NCBI GenBank assembly: GCA_024364735.1
Contig: JAGFNQ010000873.1
Coordinates: 1 to 64,000 of the forward strand
DNA from: Boesenbergia rotunda
Taxonomy: Eukaryota; Streptophyta; Magnoliopsida; Zingiberales; Zingiberaceae
Reading direction: 5' to 3'
Length of the DNA: 64,000 nucleotides
Part shown: positions 22,807-34,296 of the stretch, one piece after another
How the letters are laid out: each line of letters opens with the position of its first letter
Position numbering within the stretch: the stretch's first letter is position 1
Made by a program: the position numbers and the translations under genes
The notes under the pieces: generated by a model
What the model was told of the DNA's origin: nothing
The model's database searches: none
What the model saw: only the letters and a program-made list of their open reading frames with translations

Positions 22807-23795
22807 TGTAACGCCCGCCCCTCCTTACACTAGGGCAGGGTTACGCGAACATAATTTTCGTTTTAGCGGAAGCGTTTGAAACTTGAAACTTGAACATGAT
22901 ACATGTATAATCTTGTACTTGAACATGTAAGGCATGAAACCATTTAAACATCTTAGACATTGAGGAGAGCATGCTAGGTACCTTCACATTCTTATTTGCA
23001 TAATAGAAGCATGCCACATAGTCATTTCTTAAGACAGAGGAGTAAGTATGAGGAAGGATAACATAATACTAAAGTTCTTTAGCAAGTATAAACTAAGTAC
23101 TTAGCATATGAGCAAGAGTGAGCATGAAATATCCATATGAGTCTAATTATCTGCAAGTAGCAACTTAGTAAGTATGATTCAACATTTAACATGCAATACT
23201 CAGCATATGCATAACTAAATAAAACATGAGTAGATCTCTTCCAATTCCCTAGGGTTGGAACCCTAGGGTGGTGTTTCGAAAATGAAAAGGGAGAAGGGAA
23301 TTTCGGTGGTGAGGGTGAAGGGGAAGAAGAAGAGGAAGTTATTCCAACTTCTCTTTCCCTTATTTATACTTTTCTCATGAAGAGACATGTCTCTTCACTT
23401 CCCTAGTTTTTAACAAGCATGTTTCTTATTCCCTCTACATGAAATATGGCTTGGTACAATGGTTAAGACATTGCTAATGCAACTAGGAGGTTCAAGGTTC
23501 AATCCTTGCTTCCTCCTTTTTATCACATTTTGCACTAATCCATATCAAAGCCCATTAAGCCAAGCTCATCATGAAATTTCATAATATTAATAATATTCCA
23601 TGAATTCATAATATTCCATAATATTTCATGATAATATTTCATGAATTTCATAATATTTCATATTCATGAATTCATAATGATTCATAATATTTCATGATAA
23701 TATTTTATGAATTCCATAACATCTCATATTCATGAATTCATAATATTTAATAATAATATTTCATGAATTCATATGGGAAATTTTGGGGTGTTACA
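22807..23795 (-). repeat. H right (5') LTR with a 1.8-kb internal deletion
   Basis: The first part (to about 23236) matches 15302-15732 of the left LTR nearly perfectly; the sequence then jumps to the equivalent of 17551 at a shared CTTCC. The missing segment includes the 41-bp repeat array. The empty CACTA target is at 23606-23608. Confidence 0.9.
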
Positions 23796-24244
23796 CCGGG
23801 CGCCCCCAGGCCCTATATAAAGGGCCCTCAACCCCAAGCTTCGAACACAACTCCAACACAATGCTTCTACGCTCTTCTGCTCTCGCGCCTTGCTCCGGAA
23901 ACTGCCCAACTCGAGCCGACGACGTCCCGCTGCTCCGGAAAAGGTCAACCCACAATCGGACGTTGGTAAAAGAAGAGTCTTTTTAATTATTTAGTTTACT
24001 GTGCTGAATTTGTAAATCAATCCTTGTAAACTATTATTGCACCTCATATAGAATTGCCCAAAGTAAACGGTCAACGACCGTGGGCCTTGGAGTAGGAGTC
24101 GACCCAGGCTCCGAACCAAGTAAAATCGATAGTGTCTCTGTGTGATTTTGTTTTCTTAATTTCCGCTGCGTACTTTCTCTAAGTTTTTCCGAAAAACGAT
24201 TTCCGATATTCACCCCCCTCTATCGATTCTCTCGATCCAACAAG

Positions 24245-24257
24245 TGGTATCAGAGCG
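24245..24257 (+). promoter_or_regulatory. Primer-binding site of copia C
   Basis: TGGTATCAGAGCG, two bases after the LTR end at 24242; the initiator tRNA-Met type. Confidence 0.92.
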
Positions 24258-24492
24258 GGGAAGTTCAAACTTGGTGCAACCACCAGTTTGAAATTTTTTT
24301 TCGGATTTTTATTTTATTTTATTTTTTCTCGTTCGAATTCTCTTTAAATATTTCGTTCGAATTTTCTTTTTCCCGTTAATCGAGGTTGGTGCAACACCCC
24401 TCGTTATTTCATTTTATTCATCCCGCACTACTAATCCAAGACCTAGTCTTGGGAAATCTTTTTCTTGTTAGTTTTCTTATTCTTCAGATTAA

Positions 24493-26142
24493 ATGGCCAT
24501 ACAAGAAGGTTTTAGCACCGCCAGACCTCCACTTTTAAGTGGAGAAGACTTTTCATACTGGAAAAGTCGAATGGAGGTCCACCTGAAAACTCAGGTGGAC
24601 ATGTGGATCATCATCCAGTCCGGACTGGAGATTCCCAAGAACGCTGAAGGAGTACCTCAAAGTTACTCAGAATGGGACACCGCTCTGAAGCGCAAAATAG
24701 AAGCCGACGCAAAGGCGACTCAGACCCTACTATGCGGTTTAACAAAAGAAGAGCTGAACCGAGTGGGCCCCTTCAACAGTGCAAAGGAGCTGTGGGCAAA
24801 GTTGATCGAACTGCACAAAGGAACATCAGACACCAGGATCAGTAAGCGAGACCTGCTCCTAAACAAACTCTACACCATCAAGATGGCCGACAACGAAACA
24901 GCAGCCCAACTCTACGCACGAATCCAAGAATTGATGAATGGACTTCACACTATAGGTCACAAGGTCGAAAACCGTGACCTAATAAGGTATGCCCTAAATG
25001 CTTTCCCTAGAAATACCTTGTGGGCATCTATGGTAGATGCATACAAGGTTTCAAGGGATCTCTCTAAAATTAAATTAGATGAATTGTTTTCTGAGTTAGA
25101 ACTTCATGAACAGACTAACTGCAATATGGCCGAGAAAGGAATTGCCTTTGTTGCAGGAAAAATTGGAAGATCGACAAAGAAGAAACCTCAACCTGAACCC
25201 GAGTCAAACTCAGACTCAGACGCAGAAGACGAAGAAGGAGATCAATCTGAGCTGGTCCGACTAGCCCGAAGCTACTATAAAAAATTGAAAAACCAAGTCA
25301 ACACACGGAGGACAAGCCGAAGAAAGGACGAACCAGCTAAACCCGCGAATAACAAAAACAAGCCCAACGTAACCTGCTACGAGTGCAAGAAGAAGGGCCA
25401 CTACAAGACGGAGTGTCCAAACCTAAAGGAGAACAAAAAGACACGATGAAAGAAAGCACTCCAAGCAACCTGGGACGAATCTTCATCAGAAGAAGAAGAA
25501 GAACCCCAGTCAAACCTACTAGCGCTGACCGCTTCAGAAGAAGTCGAGACCGAGTCAGAGTCAGAAAAGGACGACGGCAGACTAACCTTTTCAGAAGACG
25601 GCGAAATCAAGGTAAGCGGTTTCAATAAAAGTCAATTGAACGAACTTATTTCCTATCTTTCTCGAGATTTGGCGAAAGCCAAACTCCGAGTCGAATCTCT
25701 CCGACAGGAAGTAAAACTCCTGAAAGAGGGAGCTGACTCTAAATCCTTAGCCGAGAAAGTTCAAGAAGGAACTCCTACTCAAGTTGAAAAACTTGAGAAA
25801 GAGAACTCCTCCCTGAAAACTCAGGTTAAGTATCTTAGAGCGACCTTAGAACGATTCACTTCTGGTTCCAAGGGTCTTGACATGATTCTTGGAAAACAGA
25901 AGTCCGTTCTAAATCGATCCGGACTTGGCTATAGAACCAAATCCCGACAAAGATCTTACCTTGCTGTACTGAATCAGTCCAGAAGTAAAGTTCAGGCATG
26001 GGTACCTAAACTGTGCCTGAACAAACCAACTGGATCAAATCAGTATTGGATCCCCAAGGACAAGATTCACATCCTGCCTAATTATCATCGTGGCTATAGT
26101 CCAGGGGGAGCCAAATTAAAAACTATCTTTATTGTTAAATAG
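24493..26142 (+). pseudogene. gag: copia C gag with one in-frame TGA
   Basis: A 549-codon frame is interrupted only by TGA at 25447-25449. Residues 1-318 contain the Gag core (YWKSRMEVHLKTQVDMWI, LCGLTKEELNRVGPF, LNKLYTIKMADNETAAQLYA) and a complete CCHC zinc knuckle CYECKKKGHYKTEC at about 295-308. After the stop the same frame continues with the acidic linker ALQATWDESSSEEEEEP, a Leu/Lys coiled coil and a basic tail. B has no stop at this point, so the TGA is probably a recent C-to-T change at a CGA codon. The 318-residue N-terminal part alone could still be a capsid protein with its RNA-binding knuckle. Confidence 0.9.
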
Positions 26143-26859
26143 AGTTTAATTCTTGCAATTTGCCTAATTGATTGTTTATTTAAATTTCTGTATTTACCAT
26201 GCTTAGACTTAGGTTAGTATAAGGACTAAACAAACTTAACTGAAACTTGAAAACATAGTATTGGGTGGAGGAGAGATGATAGTACGTTAAGGAAACCAAT
26301 TCTAATAAGATCAAGTTCACTTGGTCTCTTTAGACTGGTGAAACTAGCCGAAGCTACCGATCCAAAATCCAAACTAGTTAGACCAGAACTTTTTCAAAAA
26401 TTATTTTTGAAAATGAAATTTCATTAAACAGCTTTGTCAAGGAAAGGGTTGATGATCCAATAAGGCTACGGCCAAAGAAGGCCCAGTGCCTCGCTAAGAC
26501 CTGGAAGCCAATTTTTGAATTTCAAATTCAAATTACTTTTTGTCAAATTCAAATCTAACACAAATTTTCAGTTAAGTATAGATTCAAACATTCTCTTTCA
26601 AAATAAATTGAAATGTTTTCAAAAACTAATTAAGATTTTTAAAATAAATCATGGTTTTCAAAAATTCTTTTATCAAAACCTGTCTCACAAAACCTATAAG
26701 GCTAATGTGATTGAGAACCCTAGATTTGGGTGAGACAGACTAGTCAGTGAAAACTTCAATTTTAACCTGCTTAGCATAAGTCAGTTATGTGATTCTGGTT
26801 ATATAGTCACTTTCAACAATTCTGACTGCCTGATTAGAAATGTACAAGACTCAGAAACA
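26143..26859 (+). other. gag-pol spacer lacking the protease
   Basis: This AT-rich stretch should hold the aspartic protease. In B the same region has WMLDSGCSRHMSRDK (35220-35270). In C the text jumps from a basic linker ending near 26740 (GGGTGAGACAGACTAGTCAG) straight to NFNFNLLSISQLCDSGY, so the catalytic D-S-G and its surroundings are deleted. C cannot mature its own polyprotein. Confidence 0.75.
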
Positions 26860-29676
26860 ATGCTTAAGGGCACTAGGAAAAATAATGTATACACTATAAA
26901 CCTTCCCCTAGTACTCAAATGTATGTTAACTCAGGTAGAACAATCGAACCTCTGGCATAGGAGATTAGGTCATACCAATTTGAGAACTATCTCAAAAGTC
27001 ACCCAACTTGGCCTAATCAAAGGTATCCCCAAAATTAAAAACAATGAAAACCTAATATGTGAATCATGTAATCAAGGTAAACAAACCAAATCTAATCACA
27101 GATTAATTCAATCTGACCTAACTCAAACCACACTTGAGCTCCTGCACCTTGACCTATTTGATTCACATGGAGCCAAGTCACTAAGCAGGAACCGATACTG
27201 CTTAGTAATAGTTGATGATTATTCTAGGTTTACCTGGGTTAGGTTTCTAAAAACCAAAGATGAAACCTTAAAACTATTTAATGATTTCTGTAAATTGATT
27301 GAAAATCAAAACGATACTAAAATTAAAAGACTTAGGAGTGACCACGGGGGAGAATTTGAAAATCAACGGTTCGAGGAATTCTATAAGGTCAATGGGTATT
27401 TACATGAATTTTCATGTCTTAGAACCCCCCAACAAAATGGGATAGTCGAAAGAAGGAATAGAACCTTACAAGAAGCCGCTAGGGCGATGCTCAACGAATT
27501 TAGCTTAGCAAACCAATATTGGGCAGAAACAATTAGTACGGCTTGTTATATCCAAAATAGGATTCTGATTAACAAGCGACACAACAAAACACCCTATGAA
27601 CTGTACTATCATAGGCTCTCAAATCTACACTACTTAAGGGTCTTTGGATGCAAAGTTCATATCCTAAACACCAAAGACTACTTAGGGAAATTTCAATCTA
27701 AATCAATCCTAGGTATCTTCCTAGGATACTCAACCACAAGTAGAGCCTATAGAGTTTACAACAAACAAACTAAGAAAATTGAAGAAACAACTAACTTAAT
27801 ATTTGATGAAGAAGTCAACTCAACATCTGATAATGCTAACCTAACTTCATCAAATTCTGATCAAGAAAATAATGAACAAACTAGTGAACCTTTAATTGAA
27901 TCCTTAAACGAACTAACTATTGAACCAATTAATGAATCAACTGAACCAACAAATGAACCAGCCCAAAGAGACGAATCGAACAATGAACCAAACCGACCAG
28001 CCGGACCTGAGGCTGAACCAAGTTCTAGGAGAACCAAGAAACCCATACTTAGTCACCCAACCGATCATCAAATTGTGGGTGATCCAACTCTAGGAGTCAG
28101 GACTAGATCCTCCTATAGAAACCTTAGTCAAATAGCTATGATATCAAAAATAGAACCCAAAACTATAGATGAAGCCCTACCTGACCCTGATTGGATCATA
28201 GCTATGCAAGAAGAATTAGCCCAATTTGAGAGAAACCAAGTCTGGGAACTAGTGCCTAAACCTGAAGGCAAATCCATCATAGATACTAAGTGGGTCTTTA
28301 GGAATAAGCTAAATGATCAAGGAGAAATAGTTAGAAATAAAGTCCGCTTAGTAGCCAAGGGATTCAGCCAAGTAGAGGGATTAGATTACGATGAAACATA
28401 TGCCCCAGTAGCTAGACTTGAGTCCATTAGAATGTTGTTTGCCTTTGCATCCCATAAAGGATTTAAGCTATACCAAATGGATGTAAAGTCAGCCTTCCTA
28501 AATGGGTTCATTAAAGAAGAAGTTTATGTACGACAACCCCTCGGGTTTGAGGACTTAGACAAACCTGACCACGTTTACAAATTAACTAAAGCACTATATG
28601 GGTTACAACAAGCACCTAGGGCCTGGTATGAACGTTTATCTACTTACTTAACTTCTAAAGAATTTAAACAAGGACAAATTGACTCAACATTATTTATTAA
28701 AACCCTAGGAAAAGATATATTTATTGCCCAAATTTACGTAGATGATATAATCTTTGGATCTACCAACATAAACTTCCTAAAAGAGTTTGTAATGATAATG
28801 GAAAATGAATTCGAAATGAGCTTGGTTGGTGAGCTTACTTTTTTCCTAGGACTACAAATCAAACAAACTAGAGATGGAAACTACGTCCATCAATCCAAAT
28901 ATGCTAAAGAGTTAATAAAGAAATTTAAAATGGATAACTCTAAAAGCATAAATACCCCCATGGCAACTAATGTAAAAATAGATGGTGATCCTGATGGTAA
29001 GCCAGTAGACCTCAAACTGTATAGAAGTATGATAGGTAGTCTACTGTACCTTACAGCCAGCAAACCTGACATTCTTTTTGCTGAAGGGATGTGTTCTAGA
29101 TACCAAACCTGTGCTAAGGAAACACACTTAGCAGCCCTAAAAAGAATACTAAGATATGTAAAGGGCACCCTAAATGTAGGGATCTGGTATCCTAGAACCT
29201 CAACCTTTAATTTGTCAGGATACTCAGATTCTGACTATGCTGGTTGTAAATTAGATAGAAAGAGCACAAGTGGAAGCTGCCAACTGTTAGGAAATAGTCT
29301 AGTAAGTTGGTGTAGCAGAAAACAACACTGTGTAGCTCTGTCCACAACTGAAGCTGAGTATGTAGCCTTAGGAGAGTGTGTAGCAGAACTTTTATGGATG
29401 ATGCACACTCTTAAGGACTTCCAGCTCAACTACACCCAAACTCAGGTATTTATTGACAATATAAGTTCAATCAATCTAACTAAGAACCCAATCCAACATT
29501 CCAGAACAAAACATATAGAAGTTAAACATCACTTCGTAAGAGACCATGTAGCCAGGGGTGAGATAGTACTTAACCATATATACTCAAAATCCAACTTAGC
29601 TGATATATTCACAAAACCATTACCTGAGTCTGAGTTTAGCTCACTAAGAAGGCAGTTAGGATTGTGCTCTGTATAA
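26860..29676 (+). CDS. pol: copia C pol: integrase, reverse transcriptase, RNase H
   Basis: An uninterrupted 938-residue ORF. In order: GAG-pre-integrase zinc finger (WHRRLGHTNL...CESCNQGK, residues 32-73); integrase core with D98, D161 and E197 (LHLDLFD, RSDHGGEF, NGIVERRN; D-35-E spacing); an acidic linker with tandem ENNEQTSEP/TIEPINEST-like repeats; copia RT with KWVFRNKL, LYQMDVKSAFLNG and YVDD at 626-629; RNase H with SDSDYAG, STTEAEYVAL and HSRTKHIEVKHHFVRD. The lineage resembles SIRE/Maximus. The first Met (26860) lies inside what was a longer polyprotein, so the native start is upstream and lost with the protease. The catalytic residues look intact, so it could act in trans for related copies. 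Confidence 0.95.
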   Translation: MLKGTRKNNVYTINLPLVLKCMLTQVEQSNLWHRRLGHTNLRTISKVTQLGLIKGIPKIKNNENLICESCNQGKQTKSNHRLIQSDLTQTTLELLHLDLFDSHGAKSLSRNRYCLVIVDDYSRFTWVRFLKTKDETLKLFNDFCKLIENQNDTKIKRLRSDHGGEFENQRFEEFYKVNGYLHEFSCLRTPQQNGIVERRNRTLQEAARAMLNEFSLANQYWAETISTACYIQNRILINKRHNKTPYELYYHRLSNLHYLRVFGCKVHILNTKDYLGKFQSKSILGIFLGYSTTSRAYRVYNKQTKKIEETTNLIFDEEVNSTSDNANLTSSNSDQENNEQTSEPLIESLNELTIEPINESTEPTNEPAQRDESNNEPNRPAGPEAEPSSRRTKKPILSHPTDHQIVGDPTLGVRTRSSYRNLSQIAMISKIEPKTIDEALPDPDWIIAMQEELAQFERNQVWELVPKPEGKSIIDTKWVFRNKLNDQGEIVRNKVRLVAKGFSQVEGLDYDETYAPVARLESIRMLFAFASHKGFKLYQMDVKSAFLNGFIKEEVYVRQPLGFEDLDKPDHVYKLTKALYGLQQAPRAWYERLSTYLTSKEFKQGQIDSTLFIKTLGKDIFIAQIYVDDIIFGSTNINFLKEFVMIMENEFEMSLVGELTFFLGLQIKQTRDGNYVHQSKYAKELIKKFKMDNSKSINTPMATNVKIDGDPDGKPVDLKLYRSMIGSLLYLTASKPDILFAEGMCSRYQTCAKETHLAALKRILRYVKGTLNVGIWYPRTSTFNLSGYSDSDYAGCKLDRKSTSGSCQLLGNSLVSWCSRKQHCVALSTTEAEYVALGECVAELLWMMHTLKDFQLNYTQTQVFIDNISSINLTKNPIQHSRTKHIEVKHHFVRDHVARGEIVLNHIYSKSNLADIFTKPLPESEFSSLRRQLGLCSV

Positions 29677-30893
29677 TAGATTGACTCTACTGGTGATTTT
29701 TTTTACTTGATTTAAAAATCAGTTTCTAAAAATAGAATTTTGAAAAACTATTTTATTAATTTCAAAATCAGTTTGTTTTAAATCTTTTTCGACTTAGTTT
29801 TCTTTCAAAACTACCCCCTTCAAAACTAGGGCTTTTTCGCAAATGGACTTAGCTTAGGCCCTAACCCTAGAACTGCATGCACCTATAGATTTAGAAGCCA
29901 GCATCACACAAGCACCTTAGGGTACTTTTGATTGATAACCTAGAAAGGGTTGAGATACTTAGGTCTTTGCCTTAATTCAAGATGCTTTAAGTCTGTGCAT
30001 CTGCAGTAATTGGGGCACTAAATACAACTTTTACAGCAATCAAGTTCAGTGTCAAGTTCAGAAAATCTAACTTGAACAAAAACACTTAACTTGACTAACC
30101 CTAGCAAAAACTACTATTTATAACAGTTAGTAAGTTGCTAAATGGGTTGGACAGGTCCCTACAAGAGAAAATCAACTGATTTGATCTAAGTCTACTCATA
30201 AATTGGTTCAGTACAGCAAAATCATATGTTCATTTATGAAAGTCATTTCTTTTATGCAATTTAATTTCTGCAATATCTATCTGTTTTTGATATATGGCAA
30301 AGGGGGAGAGATAGGAAAGGAGAGAGTTCAAATTTTTCAAATTTAAAATTTTCAAACTCTCAAAATTCTTCAAAAAGTTAGCTACTTTTCAAAGCTTTTC
30401 AAAACTTCCATAAGTACTTTAAGTTTTTCAAAACTTCCATAAGTACTTTAAGCTTAAGTTTTTCAAAACTTCCATAAGTACTTTAAACTTAATTTAATAA
30501 GTACTTAAATTATTTCAAAATTTACCAAGTACTTAAATTGTTTCAAAGTTTACTAAGTGCTTAAGTTTTTTCAAATCCTACTTAATGTTTTCAAAACTTT
30601 TGAGTACTTTGAACATAAGGCTTCAAATTTTTTTAAGTACTCTAAACTTATGCTTTCAAAAAACTCCTCTATGTACTTTTAAAACTTAAGTTATCAAAAG
30701 ATTTCCAAAGTATCTAAACTTAAGTTTTCAAAGTGCAAAATCATTCTAAGTAAAGTTTTTCAAACTTAGAACCCCACGACGTTTTGAAAAATCTAGGGGG
30801 AGATTCCCTCCAGGGGGAGGGAACAAATTTTTATGCTTTTTATTAAACTTAACTTTTTGAACTAGGGTTGCCATAAATCAAAAAGGGGGAGAT
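29677..30893 (+). other. 3' non-coding spacer and polypurine tract of copia C
   Basis: No env-like ORF is present. The stretch 30370-30780 is built from repeats of TTTTCAAAACTTCCATAAGT + ACTTTAAG. It contains purine-rich AGGGGGAG motifs (30301, 30797, 30817) and ends with AAAAAGGGGGAGAT (30880-30893), the polypurine tract abutting the 3' LTR. Confidence 0.8.
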
Positions 30894-32384
30894 TATTGGT
30901 GCAGAAAGCACCAAAGTCAAACCTGTGTTTTGATAATGGCAACAGGGTTCAAAAGTTAAGTCTTACTTGTTATCTAACATGTCACTTGAGTGTGCAGAGT
31001 AAAAAGCCCTAGCGAAGGACTGCTAGGCACTGGGGAAGGAATGTCAGAGTGAAAAGCCCTAGCGAAGGACTGCTAGGCACTGGTGAAGGAATGCCAGAGT
31101 GAAAAGCCCTAGCGAAGGAATGCTAGGCACCGGGCGAAGGACAACTCGGCATCCAAGACCTGGCAAAGGACCGTCAGGCAAAAGTCCAACCAGAGGAACG
31201 GTTGGCATCAGGTACACTCTCCCGAGAGGAGTAGGTGAGGACGCGTTCCCCGTCGAGGGAACAGTAGGCGTCGGTTCGACCTAGGGTTCCATTTTGGAGA
31301 CCCAAAGTCAGAACCAAGACAGCTAAGGCTGTATAATCTAATATTTAATTGTTTTATTGTGTTTTGGACTAACCCTGGACGCAGGACCGAAGGAACGTGT
31401 GTCTACAGCTCAGAAAGCCTCAAAGGAAAGAGGCAACAGCTAACCAGGGCGCCCGGAGTGTCCCGGGCGCCCCCAAGGTGAACTCAAAACACAAGAAAGC
31501 AAGATGGGCTTCGACAGTTCAAATCCCGGGCGCCCCCGTGCTCCCGGGCGCCCCCGCTGCTCCCGGGCGCCCCCAAGCGCAAGCATTGAAGCTCAACCCA
31601 GCGAAGCCAAGGGATAAGGCTTGACCCAGTCAACCCGGGCACCCCGAGCGCTCCGGGCGCCCCGGTCAAACCTGATCCCGATTTTGAACGGATCATATGT
31701 TGACCACGCTGGAGACGGATGAATCGACACGTGGGGGGGGGGGGCGCCCCCGACATCCCGGGCGCCCCCAGGCCCTATATAAAGGGCCCTCAACCCCAAG
31801 CTTCGAACACAACTCCAACACAACGCTTCTACGCTCTTCTGCTCTCGCGCCTTGCTCCGGAAACTGCCCAACTCGAGCCGACGATGTCCCGCTGCTCCGG
31901 AAAAGGTCAACCCACAATCGGACGTCGGTAAAAGAAGAGTCTTTTTAATTATTTAGTTTACTGTGCTGAATTTGTAAATCAATCCTTGTAAACTATTATT
32001 GCGCCTCATATAGAATTGCCCAAAGTAAACGGTCAACGACTGTGGGCCTTGGAGTAGGAGTCGACCCAGGCTCCGAACCAAGTAAAATCGATAGTGTCTC
32101 TGTGTGATTTTGTTTTCTTAATTTCCACTGCGTACTTGCTCTAAGTTTTTCCGAAAAATGATTTCCGATATTCACCCCCCTCTTGTAACGCCCCAAAATT
32201 TACATTTTTAGTTCTTAAAGTCCTTAGAATTATTTAGAAATGGTTTAGAAATGTTCTAGATATTTTTAGGAATTTTTAGAGTATTTTTATGGAATTTTCC
32301 GAGTCCGTTTGGTATTTTTGGAAAAAGAAAAAAAGAAAAAAAAACGAAAAATGGAAAAAAACCAAAAACCACTTAAGGGCAGCC

Positions 32385-32445
32385 GGTGGTTCGAACCCGC
32401 GACCAGCGCAAGACAAGGCAAGCGCGCAAACCAGCTGGGCTAGGG
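32385..32445 (-). other. tRNA-like relic in Y2
   Basis: On the minus strand TAGCCCAGCTGGTT (A-box-like) is followed by GGTTCGAACC (B box, 32388-32397). It is antisense to the LTR and about 200 bp from its start, as in Y1, H and the foldback. Confidence 0.5.
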
Positions 32446-34260
32446 TATCAAGCACAACAAGGGATGGAGAGAGGGATATTTAAGGGGCAGTTAGGTCGAT
32501 CCGCCCCATAGGTATAAATAGGTTATTAAAGAGAGAAGTTTTATTTTCTCTCAAACCCTCTCCCTCTCCCAAGGTTGCGCCGACCCCTCTCCCTCTCCTC
32601 TCTTGTGCGCACGCCACACCAAGCCCTAGAGGGCCGGTCAAAGCTCTTCTCCAAGAGATATTCCTATATTCGGGATCCCTGCGACGAGAGGAACGCGTAG
32701 GCGCGAAGAATTCTCCGAGGTCTCAGGTTTCTCCCGGGCTCTAGACGTCAATCTTGGTTGTAAGTCCAAGATATCAATGTAAGTACTGCTCACCTGCAGT
32801 AAGAGGCGGTTTTTCCGCGAGAATTTCCTTTAAAAGTTTTTAAAAGAGATATTTCTTTTAGTTTTTAGTTTTTGCATGTGATCTTAGTTCATTATATGCT
32901 TATATATTTTATTGAGTGCCCTATATGAGATTAGGGACCAAGAAAAGCTATGAGAAAAGAAAAGAGAAGATAAAGATAAGAAAAGAAAAGGCCAAGGCCT
33001 TAAGAAATCCCCAAAAGTCAAGACTTAGGGATTTTAGCACGCAAGGTGCTCCAGAAAATGCCAAGGCATTTACAGATAAGAAAGAAAAGAAAGAAAAGCT
33101 ATTTTATTTTATAAGGCCAGTACCCGGCGTCCAAGGGCGTCGTTAAAGAAATCCAGGTGTCCAATTCCAAGGTCTTGGCCCTGGTAGACCAAGGTCTGCT
33201 CTATTAGGATTGGTGGCTCGCTACCCCAACCTTTTAGGGAACGCGCATATTAGATGGTACTTACGTCTTCAGTGGATCCAAGTGATTATTATTTTCAAGT
33301 ATATGCTTTAGCAAAGTTTCGAAAATTTAAAGAGTTTCCAAAAAGTCAAAGAATAGCTAAAGTTTCCAAGTTGAGCCAAGAAAAGTAAAATGAGATTTAT
33401 TATTGCTTGAGTATGCATGTTTTGAGCTATACATGTCCCTAGTTTTTCTTCCAAGCATATTAGTATCTCATATGATGTTCAGTTTGATCTAGAAGCATGT
33501 TCGCATATTTCGAGTTTTTGTGAGCTAGATAGTACTTACTAAGCTTTTTGCTTACTAGTTGCATTTCCTCTTATTGCAGATAAAGGTAAAGGCAAGCAAT
33601 TCTGAAGGAAGACGACGAGGCGGTGCTGAGTAGAGTGTGTGTGGTGGCTGATTATGGAGAGATCGTTGGCGCAAGACAATTTAGCTATTAGTTCATAATG
33701 TTATAGATCATTTGAATTTCAAGTTCTTGCTTTATAAAGTTTAGCGAACATTTGAGCTTTGGATAGTTTTACATGCTCAATTTCTTAGAGTAAAGATTTC
33801 ATGTCATTTCATTTAGCTTATATATTCTTATGCTTGCATTGGATGAGTGGAAATGTGAGTAGATGGAGACATTGATACTTTGTTAGGATAATAGACACAT
33901 GTGCCAAGATAGTATCAAATTCTCTTTGATTTAAGTTTTATTGCTTATAAATGTTTAGAAAAGTTGCATTCACATTTCATAATGCTTTAGCAAAGTCATA
34001 GAACATGTATTTGGTGTTATGAATGTATAGAAGTCAAGATTGGTACAAACTTTAGTGTTAAAGTTCATATATCTTGAATAGTTTAATTTCTTCCGCAAAA
34101 GTCCAAATTTCAAGTTTATGGATTCGTTTTGATTGGCTAAACTCATTAGAAAACTGTCATAGAGTGTAGAAATGGTGTCATGATTCCATATGGCTCGGAA
34201 TTATAGGTTTGAAGGAGCTGTGAAGTAACTGGCCGAAACCTGAGTTTCGAATTACAGGCC

Positions 34261-34296
34261 TATCAGTCGACTGATACAGTATCAGTCGACTGATAC
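34261..34296. repeat. Two adjacent palindromes centred on GTCGAC
   Basis: TATCAGTCGACTGATA (34261-34276) and GTATCAGTCGACTGATAC (34279-34296) are perfect palindromes separated by CA, inside LTR Y2. Confidence 0.85.

Larger units (their letters stand above)
15302..23795 (-). mobile_element. Short gypsy element H, minus orientation, carrying a CACTA
   Basis: The left LTR is 15302-22353 (2.8 kb without the CACTA), the interior 22354-22806, the right LTR 22807-23795. Both LTRs read TGTAACGCCCGCCCC..GGGGTGTTACA on the plus strand. On the minus strand a primer-binding site lies next to the right LTR and a purine tract next to the left. The interior is only 453 bp, keeping just the last residues of pol, so H is non-autonomous. 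In the first 430 bp the LTRs differ at about two positions, so it is young. With the foldback it sits between CCGGG duplications. Confidence 0.9.
13928..24242 (+). repeat. 5' LTR of copia C split by a 9-kb insertion
   Basis: The first part, 13928-14748, holds the 5' end, minisatellite and GGGCGCCC-rich U3. The second, 23796-24242, holds the TATA box (CCCTATATAAAG at about 23811), the leader and the 3' end CTCGATCCAACA. The insert is bounded by CCGGG (14744-14748 and 23796-23800). Distal U3 is therefore moved about 9 kb away from the TATA box. Confidence 0.92.
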
